Positions 16,888 to 28,900 of a stretch of 64,000 bases of DNA are shown here, piece by piece; position 1 is the first letter of the stretch; each line of letters starts with the position of its first letter. Origin of the DNA: Asterochloris sp. CNOR1 (taxonomy: Eukaryota > Chlorophyta > Trebouxiophyceae > Trebouxiales > Trebouxiaceae); NCBI GenBank assembly GCA_963969365.1, contig OZ017763.1, positions 1,860,001-1,924,000 of the forward strand, read 5' to 3'. The notes beneath the pieces were generated by a model. It searched no databases and was not told where the DNA came from. It saw only the letters and a list, made by a program, of their open reading frames with translations. The position numbers and the translations under genes were made by a program.

Positions 16888-19800
16888 TCAGGCCCTTCGT
16901 CGCGCGGCTGGCCTCCGTTCTGAGTTGGGGGTGGCCTTGCCCTTGGTGCCCTTGCCATTCCGCACCCCATTTTTGCCTGAAGCGGCGGGGCTGGCCTTCG
17001 CCTCAGAGCGTGTCTGCCGTTTTGTCAGGCCCGGACGTTCCACTGGCGGCTCGGTGGGCGTGGCTGCCTCTGGGGGAGGGGGCTCCTGCAGCTGCTGAGG
17101 GGCCACTGCCACCGCCACCGCCAGAGAGGCTGAAGCTGCGTTGCGCGCAGCTGGTGACTTTGCTGCTGCTGCTGCCCCAGCATCCTGCAGGAAGAGGTGA
17201 AGACAATTACTCCTTAGATCAGTTTCTTGCACAAGCAGCAGCTGAGCTTTGACAAAAAGCCCCACCTGCCAGCAGAGCTGGCGGCAACAGGCCCAGCACA
17301 GAGTCTCCTAAGATCTCCTCCCAGGCACCTCATGAGTGCAGCAGGCACCAGAAAGTCTGAAGGGTACCCATCTGACGCCACCTTCCTCACTTGCGCGGGC
17401 CATCAGCGCAATCGTAGCACTGCCAACCCAGCAGGGGACCCTAAACTCAGAACCCTAGAATCAAACCCTCACCTGAGCACCCCTGGGAGCCACCATGGGC
17501 ACGCCGGCGGCCTTGTCCCGTGGCGGTGGCATGGACAGAGATCCCCGCAAAGTTCTTGCTGCCTCCTCGCCCCCGCGGCCAGCTTCCGGCATGCTCTCAG
17601 TGCGGACCACCTTCAGCGGCTTTGCCGCATTGGGTTTTGTACGCCGCACGCGCTGGGCGCCACCGGAGGGCCCTGCACATGCAAAGTCTCTTTGTGACTG
17701 CTGATCTGATAGCTGGTGTTCCTGTCCGGTTCTGTTGTAATGTCCTCCTGCCAAGGCTGGCAAACACAACAGGAAAGTTGGGAGCACCCTAGAAAGCCCT
17801 TGCCACATCACTGCAAGACCGCACCAGGCAACAGGAAGCCCACCTGCCAGGGTCTGGAACTTGGCGTGCTCCTGCGCCTCCAACAGCGCATGCCTGGCCG
17901 CAAAGGCAGCATCGCTGTCATCCTCAGAGAGAGCGTCCTCGACTGCCTGCCCAGCAGACGGGCCGCCAACCAGATCGGCGATGTCCGGCAGCACATCTCC
18001 AGAGTCTGTGGGGGAGGCAGCACAATGGCGTCAGGGGTGAGCTGTCTCTGGAACATTGAGAGTCTAGAGTTGCCCTCCAGATGTGGCGCACCTGTGAGAG
18101 GCACTGCAGCTGCCCGCCAGAAGTGGCGCACATGTGGCAGCAACCCTCACCCCAAGGTTTCCCAAGGTCTCATGTGCAACCAGTGCAGCATCTGACAGGA
18201 CCAAAGCACAGCGCATGCTGGAACAGCTTTGCAGACACGGCACACAAAGGGACTACATGTGCCAGCAACCCTCACCCAAAGTACTCCCAAGGTCTCATAT
18301 GCAAGTGGCGCAGCACCTGACAAGAAGCAGTGCACAGGACATGCAGGAACAGCTTTGCAGATACAGCACGCAAAAGGACTGATGGAACAGCAGTAATACA
18401 GCTGCTGCACCTTTGCCAGCAGCCTGGGCCTGGAGGTACTGGATGGCTCGCCGTCGCCGATCCTGCTCGGCATCGGGGACCAGCCGCACCTCGGGGACCG
18501 CAATGCTCTGCTTCTGCAGCCAGCAGCAGAGAGAGGGTCAGCAGAAAGACACCGCACTGTGTTGCTGGCAGCCGCTCATTCACAATGCTGCAGCACAGCT
18601 GGGGCCACAGCTGTGCCTCAAGAACCACTACCTCTGCACTACGGCGCAGGCAGTGGCTCTTCAGCACAGCGCAAGCAGAGGCTCTGCAGCACAGCGCAGA
18701 CTGAGGCTCAGCGCTTCTGCGCAGGCTGGGGAGGGACTGCACAAAGCATTGCTGCTGCAGAACAACTTGAAGAGGTGGCTGTATCTCAGGCACTGTGAGG
18801 CAGAGCATCTGCAGCACAGCAGTCAGTATGGATGCAGACAGAGCCAGCGGTACAGCGCAGCCCGCGAGGCAAGCCATGGAGAGACCTGGCGCTGGAGCAC
18901 GGCAAATGGCATACCCTGCCAGCCTCCAGAGAGCATGGAGGTCCGATCCACCTGATTGGTGTGCAGTCTGAGATAGCCGCAGAGCACAGGCCTGCATGTG
19001 GCAGCAGCAGAGGGCGCACGTCAATTGCACTCACCACAGCGGGGACGATGCGTGCCCCAGGCATGGCAGGCATCACATAGTCGACGTCCAAGTACTCAGT
19101 CCTCCGCCGCTTGCCCAGCTTGCTGCCAGCACGATCGAGCCCCTTGGCGGTAGGTGCAAACATGCCCCGCCGGCCTGGTTTGCCCCTCTTGGGCTTGGCC
19201 CCGCGAGCAGCCTGCAGCAAGGGACACTGTTCTTAGTTGCATGCTGCTCCCTTTGTTCCCCAAGAGCAGCTGTGTGAGCTACATGCTGCTGTCTTGGAGA
19301 GCAGGTGAGGTTGAAGGGGGGGGGGGGGGGGGGGGGGGGCAGGCAAAGTTGGGACACATGAAGCACATCCCCGGCGAGCTGCAGGGCATGGCAGCGCACA
19401 CAGGTGTCCAACATGGTATCAACCAGGTTTGCCCTGCTTGAGACTGACAAGAAGGTACCGTCAGGGCCCAGCAGCGGAAAGGTACCTGTGCTCCCATGCT
19501 TCACCTGAGGCTGCGGCTTCACCCCACGCATCACTCGGAATCTGGGGCCCCACACGCAGCTGACTCTGTGTTCTCACTTTTGAGTACAGATGGGCCCACT
19601 GAATCAGGCTGAGGCCTCCCTGTCAACACCATCTGGCCCACACAACGCCACAGGGTCCAACAAGAGAGCAAAGACTCAGCTGCCATGCCCTGGCAAGCCT
19701 GACTTTGCACCAGGCCTGCTCTGCTTGGCAGCCTCCAGGGCGAGGGCAGCTGCAGTGCTCACAGGAGACCCCTTTACCCGTAAACATTCTCACAGGAGAC

Positions 19801-22800
19801 CCATTCAGCCATAAACACAGCAACCTGCCAGTCACAAGCAGGGTGCGGCTGCCAGTCACAAGCAGGGTACGGCAAGCCCCAGCTAAGCGTCCCAGCGTCA
19901 AGGCGCGTAGTCTCACCTTTTTAGGTGGAGCTCCCCTCCCTGCCGCCAGCTTGGGTGCCAGAGACTGCTGCATGGCGGCCATGTGGCGTCCCAAGAGGTC
20001 CAGGGTCGCGTGAACCCTAGCAGGGTGGTTGCAGTCAGCCGGCTGGCCCAGGTCTGCTCCTGCATGCGCAGCAGTGGGCAGGTCAGATGGCACTCAGCGG
20101 AGGCATGGCATGCAAGCACTTGGCTGAACTGTGTGCGCTGCTAGCGCCAGCACAACTGCACTTCGTGTGGCTGCCAATGGCAGACTACAAGCCAGGCATA
20201 TGTCCAGACTGGTGTGTCCTGCAACTGCTGCTTTCGAACGTTACATGAGCACCACCAGCAGAGGTGCTTACAGCACCCAGGTGCTTACAGCACCCACTGC
20301 AGTGCTTGCCATGCCCCAGCTTTGGGCATGCTGCCTGTGAGCAGCTGGCGCCTACCTGCCAGAAGGTCCTCCAACCCATCCTGCTGGCGCCCCGCAAGCA
20401 TGTGCTGCCCAAAGAAGGGGTGCCGCAGGATGTCCGGAACGGCCAGCCCAGGCAACGGCTGCCGAACCTGCCGCTGCTTGGCCGCCTGCTCGTCCGCCCC
20501 TTCTGCAACCAGCCTTGCCGCCTGCAGATAGCGTGTGCATTGTGTGAGGCATATGGAGCAGCGTGCGCCGGCGGTGAGGCTCGACAGCCTGTTGCCTGAC
20601 ATTCAAACGATTGACAAACAGGCGTCGTGCCTCACCATCAGCTGCTACAAGAGCCACACCCCCACTGCGTGTGGTGCAACAAGATGTAAAGTGAGCGTCG
20701 CAGTACTGACGGTTCTCGCCAGGCAGGATCAACCTTCAAAGCTCATCCAGGAGCAGCAGCAGGTGGGTTGGCTTGGAGCGGCCCCACAGAGATGTGGCCA
20801 GGCGCAGGGGATGCTGCTTGCCCGCACCATTAGTGCAGCAAACAGCAGCCTGCTTGCCCTCAGTTGTCATCCTCAGCAGCCTGGCGTCATGTGCTGAGAT
20901 GATGCTGTCAAACCTCTGGACAACAACGGACCCTCAGCTGTGCAGCACCCACATGCAGACACAGCCCCTGACAAAGCAAGATGACATGCTGGTGTGGATG
21001 GGGCAGGGGGCTGACAATGCAGGCAGCCCTGACGCCCACAGGTCGGCAGACGGCAAGCGCTAGACCGCAGGCGCAGCCCAGAACGATACACACAGGGCAA
21101 GCGCTTGCCTGCTGCTGGTGGCGCAGCTGCTGCTGGTGCAGCTCGCGACACCTCAGCTCAAGCCAGTGGCGCTGCCAGGTGCAGCTGTGGTGGGGTTCAG
21201 AGGCTGGCCGCGCATCTGAGTCAGCACTAGGTGCAGCTGCGGCTTTGCCTGCAGCCATCGGAACGAGTGCTGTTGGTCAGACTGATGCATGGGCGGCACA
21301 ATCAGGGTGTTAGGCAGCATAGTGCAGCTGTTCCCAGTGCAGCCCTGCAGCTACCGATGCCCTTGCCAATGCTGGTCAGGCCAGCCTCATGCTAAACTAT
21401 GTGCACTGGATGTGGAAGGACAGTGCAGCTGAGCACATTTGTCCACTTCGGTCAGTGCCTGCAACGATGCCTGGCAGGCAGCGCAGATCACATTGAGCAT
21501 CCCAGCAAGAGCATCACAGCAAGAGATGCGCACCCAGGCACAGCTGATACTTGTTGAAAGGAGCGGTACTGCACTAGACTCGCACAATGGGGCCTGCCTC
21601 AGCTGTGCACCATTGAGGGTGCGCAGAACTGAAGCTGAGCTTGCAGGGGCAAGGGCAGCCCCGACGCTCATGTGATGTGGTGCCTGGTGCCGGGGACTAG
21701 CTGACGTGTGCTGCTTGCACTGCATTGCCCATGGGCACGCCACACAAAGCCAGCTGACAGCCTCAGATAAGCTGGGCAGCACATAAGGCCATTAGACCCA
21801 CCTTTGGATGCTGCCCCTGATGTGGTGGCGCCCTGCTGAGAGTCAGGACGCCCACTGCTGTCCCACAGCTGCAGCTCCACTGCTTGTGTGTGAGCTGACT
21901 GGCCTTTCACTGAGCCGGCCGCACAAGCCTCATCCTCTACATCAGTATCTGCATGACATAATACACATAATCCATTTTGTGGTGGTGAGGGGATGTTTTG
22001 GCTGGACTGCTATCCTAACCCTTGAGAAGACTGTGCAGCAAGCCAGGGCCACCGCATAATCAAGCAAATGCCCTGAAAACCCAGCCACTGATCCCATCCC
22101 ACTGCACCATGCACGGAGACAGCCCATGCTGTGCTGTGCCAGGTGTTACCATGACAGCGCTGCACGCTGCTCATGAGGCCTCACAATTGGCCCAACAGCA
22201 CAACTTAAAGCAGCCAGCTGCAAGTGCAGCCATCCCTGTGCTGTGCTATCTAGCACAGGTGAAGGCTGCCAGAATGCAGCTTTGAGTGGTCTACATGGCA
22301 GCCAGAGTGGTTCACCTAATCCACTTGCATCTTTGAATAGGCCAGGAGCAGCACCATCATTGCAGAACCCTGGTTGCTCTTGTGCTGCACCCATGGCAAA
22401 ATTGAGCTTGAAGCAGCGCTCACATTGCTGAAGCACTCTGCTACCAAGTCTTCCCCATGCAGCACAGCGAGTAATTCTGACAAGCAGTGCTGCAATGCCA
22501 TCCCCACCTAAGAATCACAAGCAGAAGTCTTTGCCCTGTTTCCCTTCCATGTCCCTGTGATTCCACCCACCAACCTGATGATGATGATATCATCATCATC
22601 ATCATGTAGGCAGGGCCTGTTCGCCTGCAGCATGCCCCAGCACACTCACAGTGCTGACCTAATACCCTCAGACATGCCCTCACCAGCCTCAGAGGGCCTC
22701 CCAACACCCTGAAGACAAGCCCGGGAGAAACAGCCTGCCCCTCCCCCTCCCCGTCAGCCTCCCCATCAGCTCTCACCTGAGAACGAGCTGTAAGCAGGAT

Positions 22801-25198
22801 CCTCGTCGCTGAAGTATTCAGCTGCCAGGTCAGCTGCCTCCCCAGCGCCAGTGAGCGACTCCACGGACGGCAGAGCCCCAAAGCGCTCCTCCTGCAGAGA
22901 GGCCGCTGCCGCCAGCCCTGCCAGGGCCTTTTGCCCAGCGCTGCTCTGCTGCTGCAGACGGGCTGCGATCTCCCTGGCGGCTGCAGCCTCCTCTCGGGCT
23001 GCCACAGCGGGGCCCTCGGGGTGCAGATTGTGGACTGCTCCCTTGCCCTCCAGCTCGATGGGCCCTGCACCAGACACAGTGACAGCTGGAGTGTGACTGT
23101 GCCACATCTGCTCCACACTGCCTGTGGGCTGCTCCTGTGTCCTCTAAGCTCAGTGTGGCCTGCCGTACGAGGCGGCAGCAATGCTTCTGGTGAGCCCATC
23201 ATGGTATCAATACAGCTGCTGCACCATTTGGCTGGATGAGCCCTGCAGCGAAACAGCGAGGCATTGGCTGGCCATTGCGGGGCTCCTCAGCTCAGCATAG
23301 GTCCTGCAGCAGAGTGGCTAACGCGGTCAGTATACCACCCATGCACGGCTCCTATGCCATCCAGCACCTGCAGCAGACAAAGTATAGCTTGCAATTGTCT
23401 CCCTCAGGATGCTGGTCGCGGGCCTCCAGCCTTTGCACCCAATGTGACTGATGTGGACCCACGGCTCAGCATGACAGCCTTGCATCAACCATAGGGTGAG
23501 CAAGACTGCTGTAGCTAGCAGGTCCATTGTGTTGCTGGTATTCATGGCCGGGATGGCAGCCAGCCCATGTGCACCTCCACTTGCTGCCCATTTCCACAGC
23601 GAGCATTGCCGCTGGACAAACTTGCCTCAAAAAAAGCTGCTGCCTCTGACTGTGTCACCCACCATGCAGACATGAGCACCATGCATGCGCAGGCAGGAAA
23701 AGATGACTGCAAGTCTCGGAATTCCACCTCACCCAGCATAGTCAAGGGATCATGCATGTGGCACCCCACAGCAGCATGGCACCAAAGTCCACTGGTTGGA
23801 CACAGCGCTGCGCCAAGTGCTTGCTGGAGGTCGGCACCATGCATGCATGCATGCAACCAACAGCGGGAGCAACAGGGAGGCCTTCAGATGGGCCTGCCAG
23901 TCGAAGATCAGGCCAGACAGGCATGGGCCACTGCCTGCCCCATCTCCCCAAGATGCTGTGCCCACCTGAGAGGTATCTCCTTCCAGCCTTGAGCAGACTG
24001 CCAGCAGCCCTGCAGACACAGCACAGCATGTGGGAACTCCTCTGTCTGCAGCAGGCCAAGGCTGATAAGATGACCCAGGAGGACACAACAGGCAGGGCAC
24101 CCATTGTCTAAGCCACTGCCAGCCATAACTGATCAAGCTTGGCCAGGCGCCCGCTGCCACCACGAGCATTGCAAGCAACGTGCATGCAGCTGAGCATGCT
24201 GCCTCACTTGTGTACTCTGCTGCGCTTGGCATTGTATGCCAGGGCGTTGGCACACAGAAGCTCAAAGTCCTCACAGAACTGCAGCCTGCATCATGGGAAA
24301 CAGGAGCCTGAGAAGCGTGCCCATCCCAGGGGCCATTGCCGTGCGCTGGCCCCCAGCTAGCCCATACCTGGGCAACTCAGCCAGGCTGGGCTCCACGCAC
24401 ATCATCACATAAGCAGGTTCATTGTGCACCGCAGAGGTGCATAGGTTGCTTTCTGGCTTTCAGTCACGCCACCATGTAAGCGCCAGGGCAGCCTTTGCCA
24501 GGGACTGGCCTGCTGAATGTGCACGCCCAGCTCCATACACAGGGCCCACATTGACTTCAAGCCCGTGGGTGACACGCTTTCATGAAGCATGACTGAATGC
24601 AGACTTTGGTGGGTGCTGGAACACTGATTGGGCCTGACCAGCTCCAAAGGTCCCATGATGCTTGAGCAGACTGGGCTGGCATGCCATGAAGCCAGGCTTT
24701 GACTGACAAACACTCTGCCTGGCAGGGCAGGAAGAGTGCAGCATGGTGCTAGCAAGCAAGCGGTAAAGCAGCAGCATGGCCAAAGATAGGAGTGTGGCAA
24801 GAAGCAGGCCTCACCAGGTGCGATACTGGCGGGCGTGCACCTTCTCCCGCATCTTCTCAAAGCAGATTGGCTGCTTGATGAACTTGGAGTAGCCTGGGGC
24901 CTGCTCATCTGTCACAGGATATTTGAAGTATCCCTCTGCATGGCAACAGATGGTGATTGCCCAGTGGCAATGCAGCCTTGTTGTCTCAGCAAGCGGCACA
25001 GCAGGACCAGACCAAAGGGTGGTGGCCACCAGATGGCCAAAATGCCACAACGGCCTTTTCAGCGCTGCATGTGATGATCTCACCCGTGTCCATCTTGCTG
25101 AAGGCATCCAAGACCCCCTCCAAGACCTTCAGATGCCTCTGCACGCGCTCTGGGCCTGACAGCACATGCGCTGGGGCTGGCAGGACCGCACGGCGCAT
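16888..25198 (-). CDS. Bromodomain-containing chromatin protein
   Basis: The N-terminal exon (ATG 25198 is one candidate) gives RVQRHLKVLEGVLDAFSKMD. Exon 24815-24935 gives EGYFKYPVTDEQAPGYSKFI and FEKMREKVHARQYRTW. Exon 24208-24285 gives LQFCEDFELLCANALAYN. This is a full bromodomain (acetyl-lysine reader) with the ZA-loop PV, the YSKFIK.P block and the acetyl-lysine Asn in ANALAYN. Further exons: 22777-23065 (Ala/Glu-rich), 21802-21948 (acidic, TDVEDEAC), 21109-21248 (QRHWLELRCRELHQQQLRHQ; in phase with the previous exon). Downstream open blocks near 20.5, 19.1, 18.0 and 17.6 kb (GKRRRTEYLDVDYVMP; VEDALSEDDSDAAFAARHAL) lead to a basic, Pro/Ala-rich tail ending ERRPAARRRA at 16888. Exon joins below 21109 are not all resolved, so this could be two genes. 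Confidence 0.66.
19316..19340 (+). repeat. 25-nt homopurine G tract
   Basis: An uninterrupted run of 25 G on the plus strand (C on the coding strand) inside an intron of the bromodomain gene. Runs this long form G-quadruplexes and are prone to slippage and sequencing error. The true length is therefore uncertain. Confidence 0.9.
22576..22601. repeat. 26-bp perfect palindrome of GAT/ATC trinucleotides
   Basis: Four GAT repeats meet four ATC repeats at a GATATC centre, giving a perfect 26-bp inverted repeat with no spacer. It lies in an intron of the bromodomain gene, about 175 bp below exon 22777-23065. It probably arose by trinucleotide expansion across a palindromic core. Confidence 0.9.
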
Positions 25199-25941
25199 GC
25201 CTGAGGTTGGCAGTGCTGAGGGGGCAGAAGCAGAGCTCCTGAGACCATTCTGATGGCTGCCTGGCGCCAGTGCAGTGCCCCGGGCCTGCCCCTGACCCAG
25301 AGCAATGTTGGGTAGCAGGGGCTGAAGAACAGGCCGGGTGCTGTCCCTCCCTCGCTTCCGCCCGAGAACGGAGACTTCGCTCCGCTTTGAGGTTCCAATA
25401 GTGCACGCTGCCTCTCTCTCACAGAGGACGGCTAGCTGTGAGCCAAGCTGGTCAGGGCAACACGAGCCCCCCAGCTTGTTGTGTCAGCAGCCTCAGAGGG
25501 CCACAGGGCGCTAGCCTTCCTGAAGCCTCCGATGCCCGCCTGAAACGGCTGGCCAGTGCTGCTTACAGTGATGACTACGATGTTGAGGTCATTCTGAAGG
25601 ACAGGGCTGGGCAGCCAAGGTTTTCATGTGCTTGGCACTGACCAGTCTGTCAAGTGCACACAGCTGCGTGAACCACCTTGCAGTCAGTCCTTTCCTAGAA
25701 GAAGAAGTGGATGGGGTTGAGCGCACGCCACTTTCCACCCGTTTGCAACAATCAGCGGCAGCTGCGTGTATGAATGCCAGCAGCCGCCGTGAAGCACATA
25801 CGACCTGGCAGCTGCCTGAAGAGATGCCAGCAGCAGCCTTTATTGCATGTCACAGAGCGTGCTCGTTGCCCAGCTGCCTTTTGCTGAGGCAGAATGCACC
25901 AACACCATGCTCCGCTCAGACTGAGCACATCATTTGCAGCA
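25199..25941. other. Intergenic region between bromodomain gene start and ABCI stop
   Basis: It should hold the bromodomain gene promoter and the ABCI 3' UTR. Additional upstream exons of the bromodomain gene may lie in 25199-25420, where the minus strand is open (ending at a GTG/ATG-poor region). On the plus strand, 25520-25620 reads DARLKRLASAAYSDDYDVEV with good third-position GC. No ATG, no partner exons and no family can be assigned, so it is not called as a gene. Confidence 0.35.
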
Positions 25942-28900
25942 TCATTTGTAAAAGGCCATGTGTCTGTTTGAGAACATTGGCTCCGCAGACTGCGCTGCAG
26001 CCAATGAGAGGCTCTCCTGCCCAGACCTCGCGGCAGTATCTTTGTCCTGCCGGCGCTCACGATCTGTGCGAAGCCAGCCCTCCACAATTGGGAGCAGCTT
26101 GCCATGCTGGCTGCCCAGCACCTCTGCCACAGCACCTCCTGCAGCAGTAAATAGAGACGGCTCAGAAAGTCATAGTCTGTAGGGAGACAGGCCTTCACAG
26201 TTGGCAGCAGCTTGCCGATGGTGGGCAGCAGCTTGTCAAGCTGATCGCTCAGCAACCACAGTGCCCTCTGCAGCAGCACGCAGACGCAGCTCAGAAGCTC
26301 ACAGGGTGTGTGGAGCTGGCTCTCAGCAATCAGCAGCAGCTTGCCAAGCTGGCTTCCCAGCATTCCCAGTGCTCTCCGCACCAGCAGGCGGCAGCCTGTC
26401 TCAGCAGCTTGAGCTGCCAAGCAGGTGCCATGGCTGACAGGCAGTATTGTGCAGCCCTGTGAGCCTGCACACCACTTTGTTGTACAGCCTTAGACTGTGG
26501 CTCAGTCCCAAGACGGTCGCTTCGATGTCAAGCAAAGGACCTGCCAAGGCCAGCCCTGCAGCTTATGACCCACCTCTGACGAGTTCGCCGTCTGACACAT
26601 GCGCAAGGTGTGTCATCCACTGATCCAGGCCGTCAAAGATATGTGTGGCATAGATGATGGTGGCCCCCCGCTGCTCACACTCCTGCCTGCAGTGTGCCAC
26701 AGGCATGCATGGTCAGCAGGCTGCTCAACCAGGGAGCTCGCCATCTTCAGGAAGCGCTCGGAGCTGTACTTGAGAGTTGCTGATCTGGTGGAGGAGCTGC
26801 TCCCAAGCCAGGTTACAGGTGCATGAGCAAGCTGCTGATGATCTGGCTGCTCACAGCTCCCTGCCAGCAGCCTGGGAGATGCTGCGTTCTTCTGCTCTCT
26901 GGCAAGCAGCCATACACAGCTGACAGCTTGAGCTTCAACGCCCTAGGGTGCACGCAGGAGGCTGCTCAGTCTGACTCAGCAATGCACCCTGCGTTTTGCA
27001 GGGTCTGGCAAGCGATTTGCAGGGTGCATTGCTTGATCGGACTAAACAATGTTTTCCGGGCCCTGCCTCAGGGGCTGAACCCAGACATCTGCTCCAAAGG
27101 GACCGCACCAGCCAACTGCTCAGTCGCAGGCTAAAGCACAGATGCATCTAGCAAAATGCTTGCCATGGCCCAGACTCAGAGCTGTACACCCAGGCAGCAA
27201 GCGGCAGCACATGGGCCTCACTTGAAGAACTTGAGCAAGTCCAGCCTGCCCACGACATCCATGTCCACTGTGATCTCATCCAGCAGCAACACCTGCAGGG
27301 CAGCGCAGGCGGGCTGATGACCCCAGATGATGATGATTCAGCAGCAGGACCTGCAGAACCCATGTAGGCAGCTTGCCTATCCATGTCCACCATGGTGCCA
27401 TCCAGCAGCGTGCCCTGCAAGGAGGGCATCACTGACAGGCCTGACAGGCTGGCAACCCATGATGCTGTTGTCCATGGGGCACAAACTGCAGGCCGTCAGG
27501 TGCAGTCATATAGCAAGATACAGGGCTGCGCAGGCTTTACTGCTGGCACGGGCGTATCGAAACAAATGCAGATCTGGGTGACCCCAGATTCAGCCTCAAG
27601 TGCCACAGACTGCCCCTCGATGACATGTCAGCAGCTCCATCTGGTGACAGACAGCCAAACTTTGAGACTGCCGGCCAGACAGAGTGACAGATGTAGCTTG
27701 AGCATGTGGGCACCCTATCTGATGCCCATCACATGGCAGATGGCCAGGCAGTGGTTTCAATACAGCGATCAGTGCACAACAGCCACTTTCTTTGTTTTCA
27801 CAGCTGCAGCCACACTGATATGGCATGCTGGTGGTCGGGCCAGCCACATTGCAGACAAGCGTCTTGGGTGGCCCACATGCTCTGCCTACACAGAACACCT
27901 GGCCTGCAAACAACACCTGGTCGCTGCAGCGGCGCCACGGGACCTAACTGCAGCGCTGCACAGCCAACCCTAGACCGGCCGAATGGACACCGTCGGCTCC
28001 AATGCAGAGCATGAAAGCACCCTTCTCAGCAGATACACCAGAGGCCCACAAACAATCACCTGATAAGGCCTCAGCAGGCCCATGCAGATCTGAACTCTGC
28101 GCCGCTGACCATCGGAGACGACATTTAGGCGCCACCTCAAGTCAATGTCCAGCAGCTCAATTAGCTCATCTCGCCGTCTGGGGTCAACGCCCTCCACGCC
28201 AAAGATCATCTTACTGGCGCTGATGTCGCCCTGCGGGCAGGCAGCTCTCCGATCATGTCTCCAGCGTTGAATAAGCAGCCACTGGCAGCCATCCTCCTTG
28301 AAGTATGGTATCTCTGCCAAGCAGACGGCCATTACTGCTTTCCTCCACGAGCATGACTCTGCAGGTAAGGTGTTGATCATGTCATCATGCAAACATGCAC
28401 TGCATGCGCTGCAGCGAGAGGTCTAGCAAGGCTTCAGATTCGCAGGAGCCAAGCTGTACAGGCAGGCCCGCCGGTCTGCAGTGGGGCGGTGGCATCACTC
28501 TCACGGCCGGAGGGGCCCAGTGTTGTCCTGGAGGCACACGCTGCAGGTGCTGCAATGAAGCAGTGCTGTGAAGCTTCAAACTCCCTGAAGCCCTCTGCAT
28601 CTGCAGAGGCTAGAGGCATAGCAAGCAGCCAGAGTTGAGCACTGTGTCTGGCCACATGATCCTCAGGTACAGCAAAAGAGATGCGTTCTTGAAAATACAC
28701 GAGACATTGACAGACTCTGTACAGAAACTCGGTTTGGTCCAGCGCCATGACAAGCATGACCTGCACCAGCCTGACCAACAACGCGGCTGTTGCAACCAAA
28801 CAACAGGCTGTCAGCAACTGGGCAAGCAGACACTTGACTGCGAGACAGTGTGTAGGTCAATGAGCCGCCATGCAGACGGCAGTGGTCCAGTGCCCATGCA

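Noticed and set aside
18272-19030. 252-aa minus-strand ORF rich in Leu/Cys/Ser
   Set aside because: Derived from ctg/cag-rich intron sequence; the supported exons of the bromodomain gene here use other frames.
23836-23860. catgcatgcatgcatgca run as a regulatory (RY-type) element
   Set aside because: Short simple repeat inside an intron with no promoter context.
25438-25641. Plus-strand ORF with SDDYDVEVILKDRAGQPR-like end
   Set aside because: Coding-like third positions, but it begins at GTG, has no ATG or partner exons, and sits between two well-supported minus-strand genes. Not enough to call a gene.
26700-26830. Minus-strand block [21 protein letters not shown] as an ABCI exon
   Set aside because: Including it breaks the established KFFK-QECEQRG junction of the family. 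It is taken as intron.
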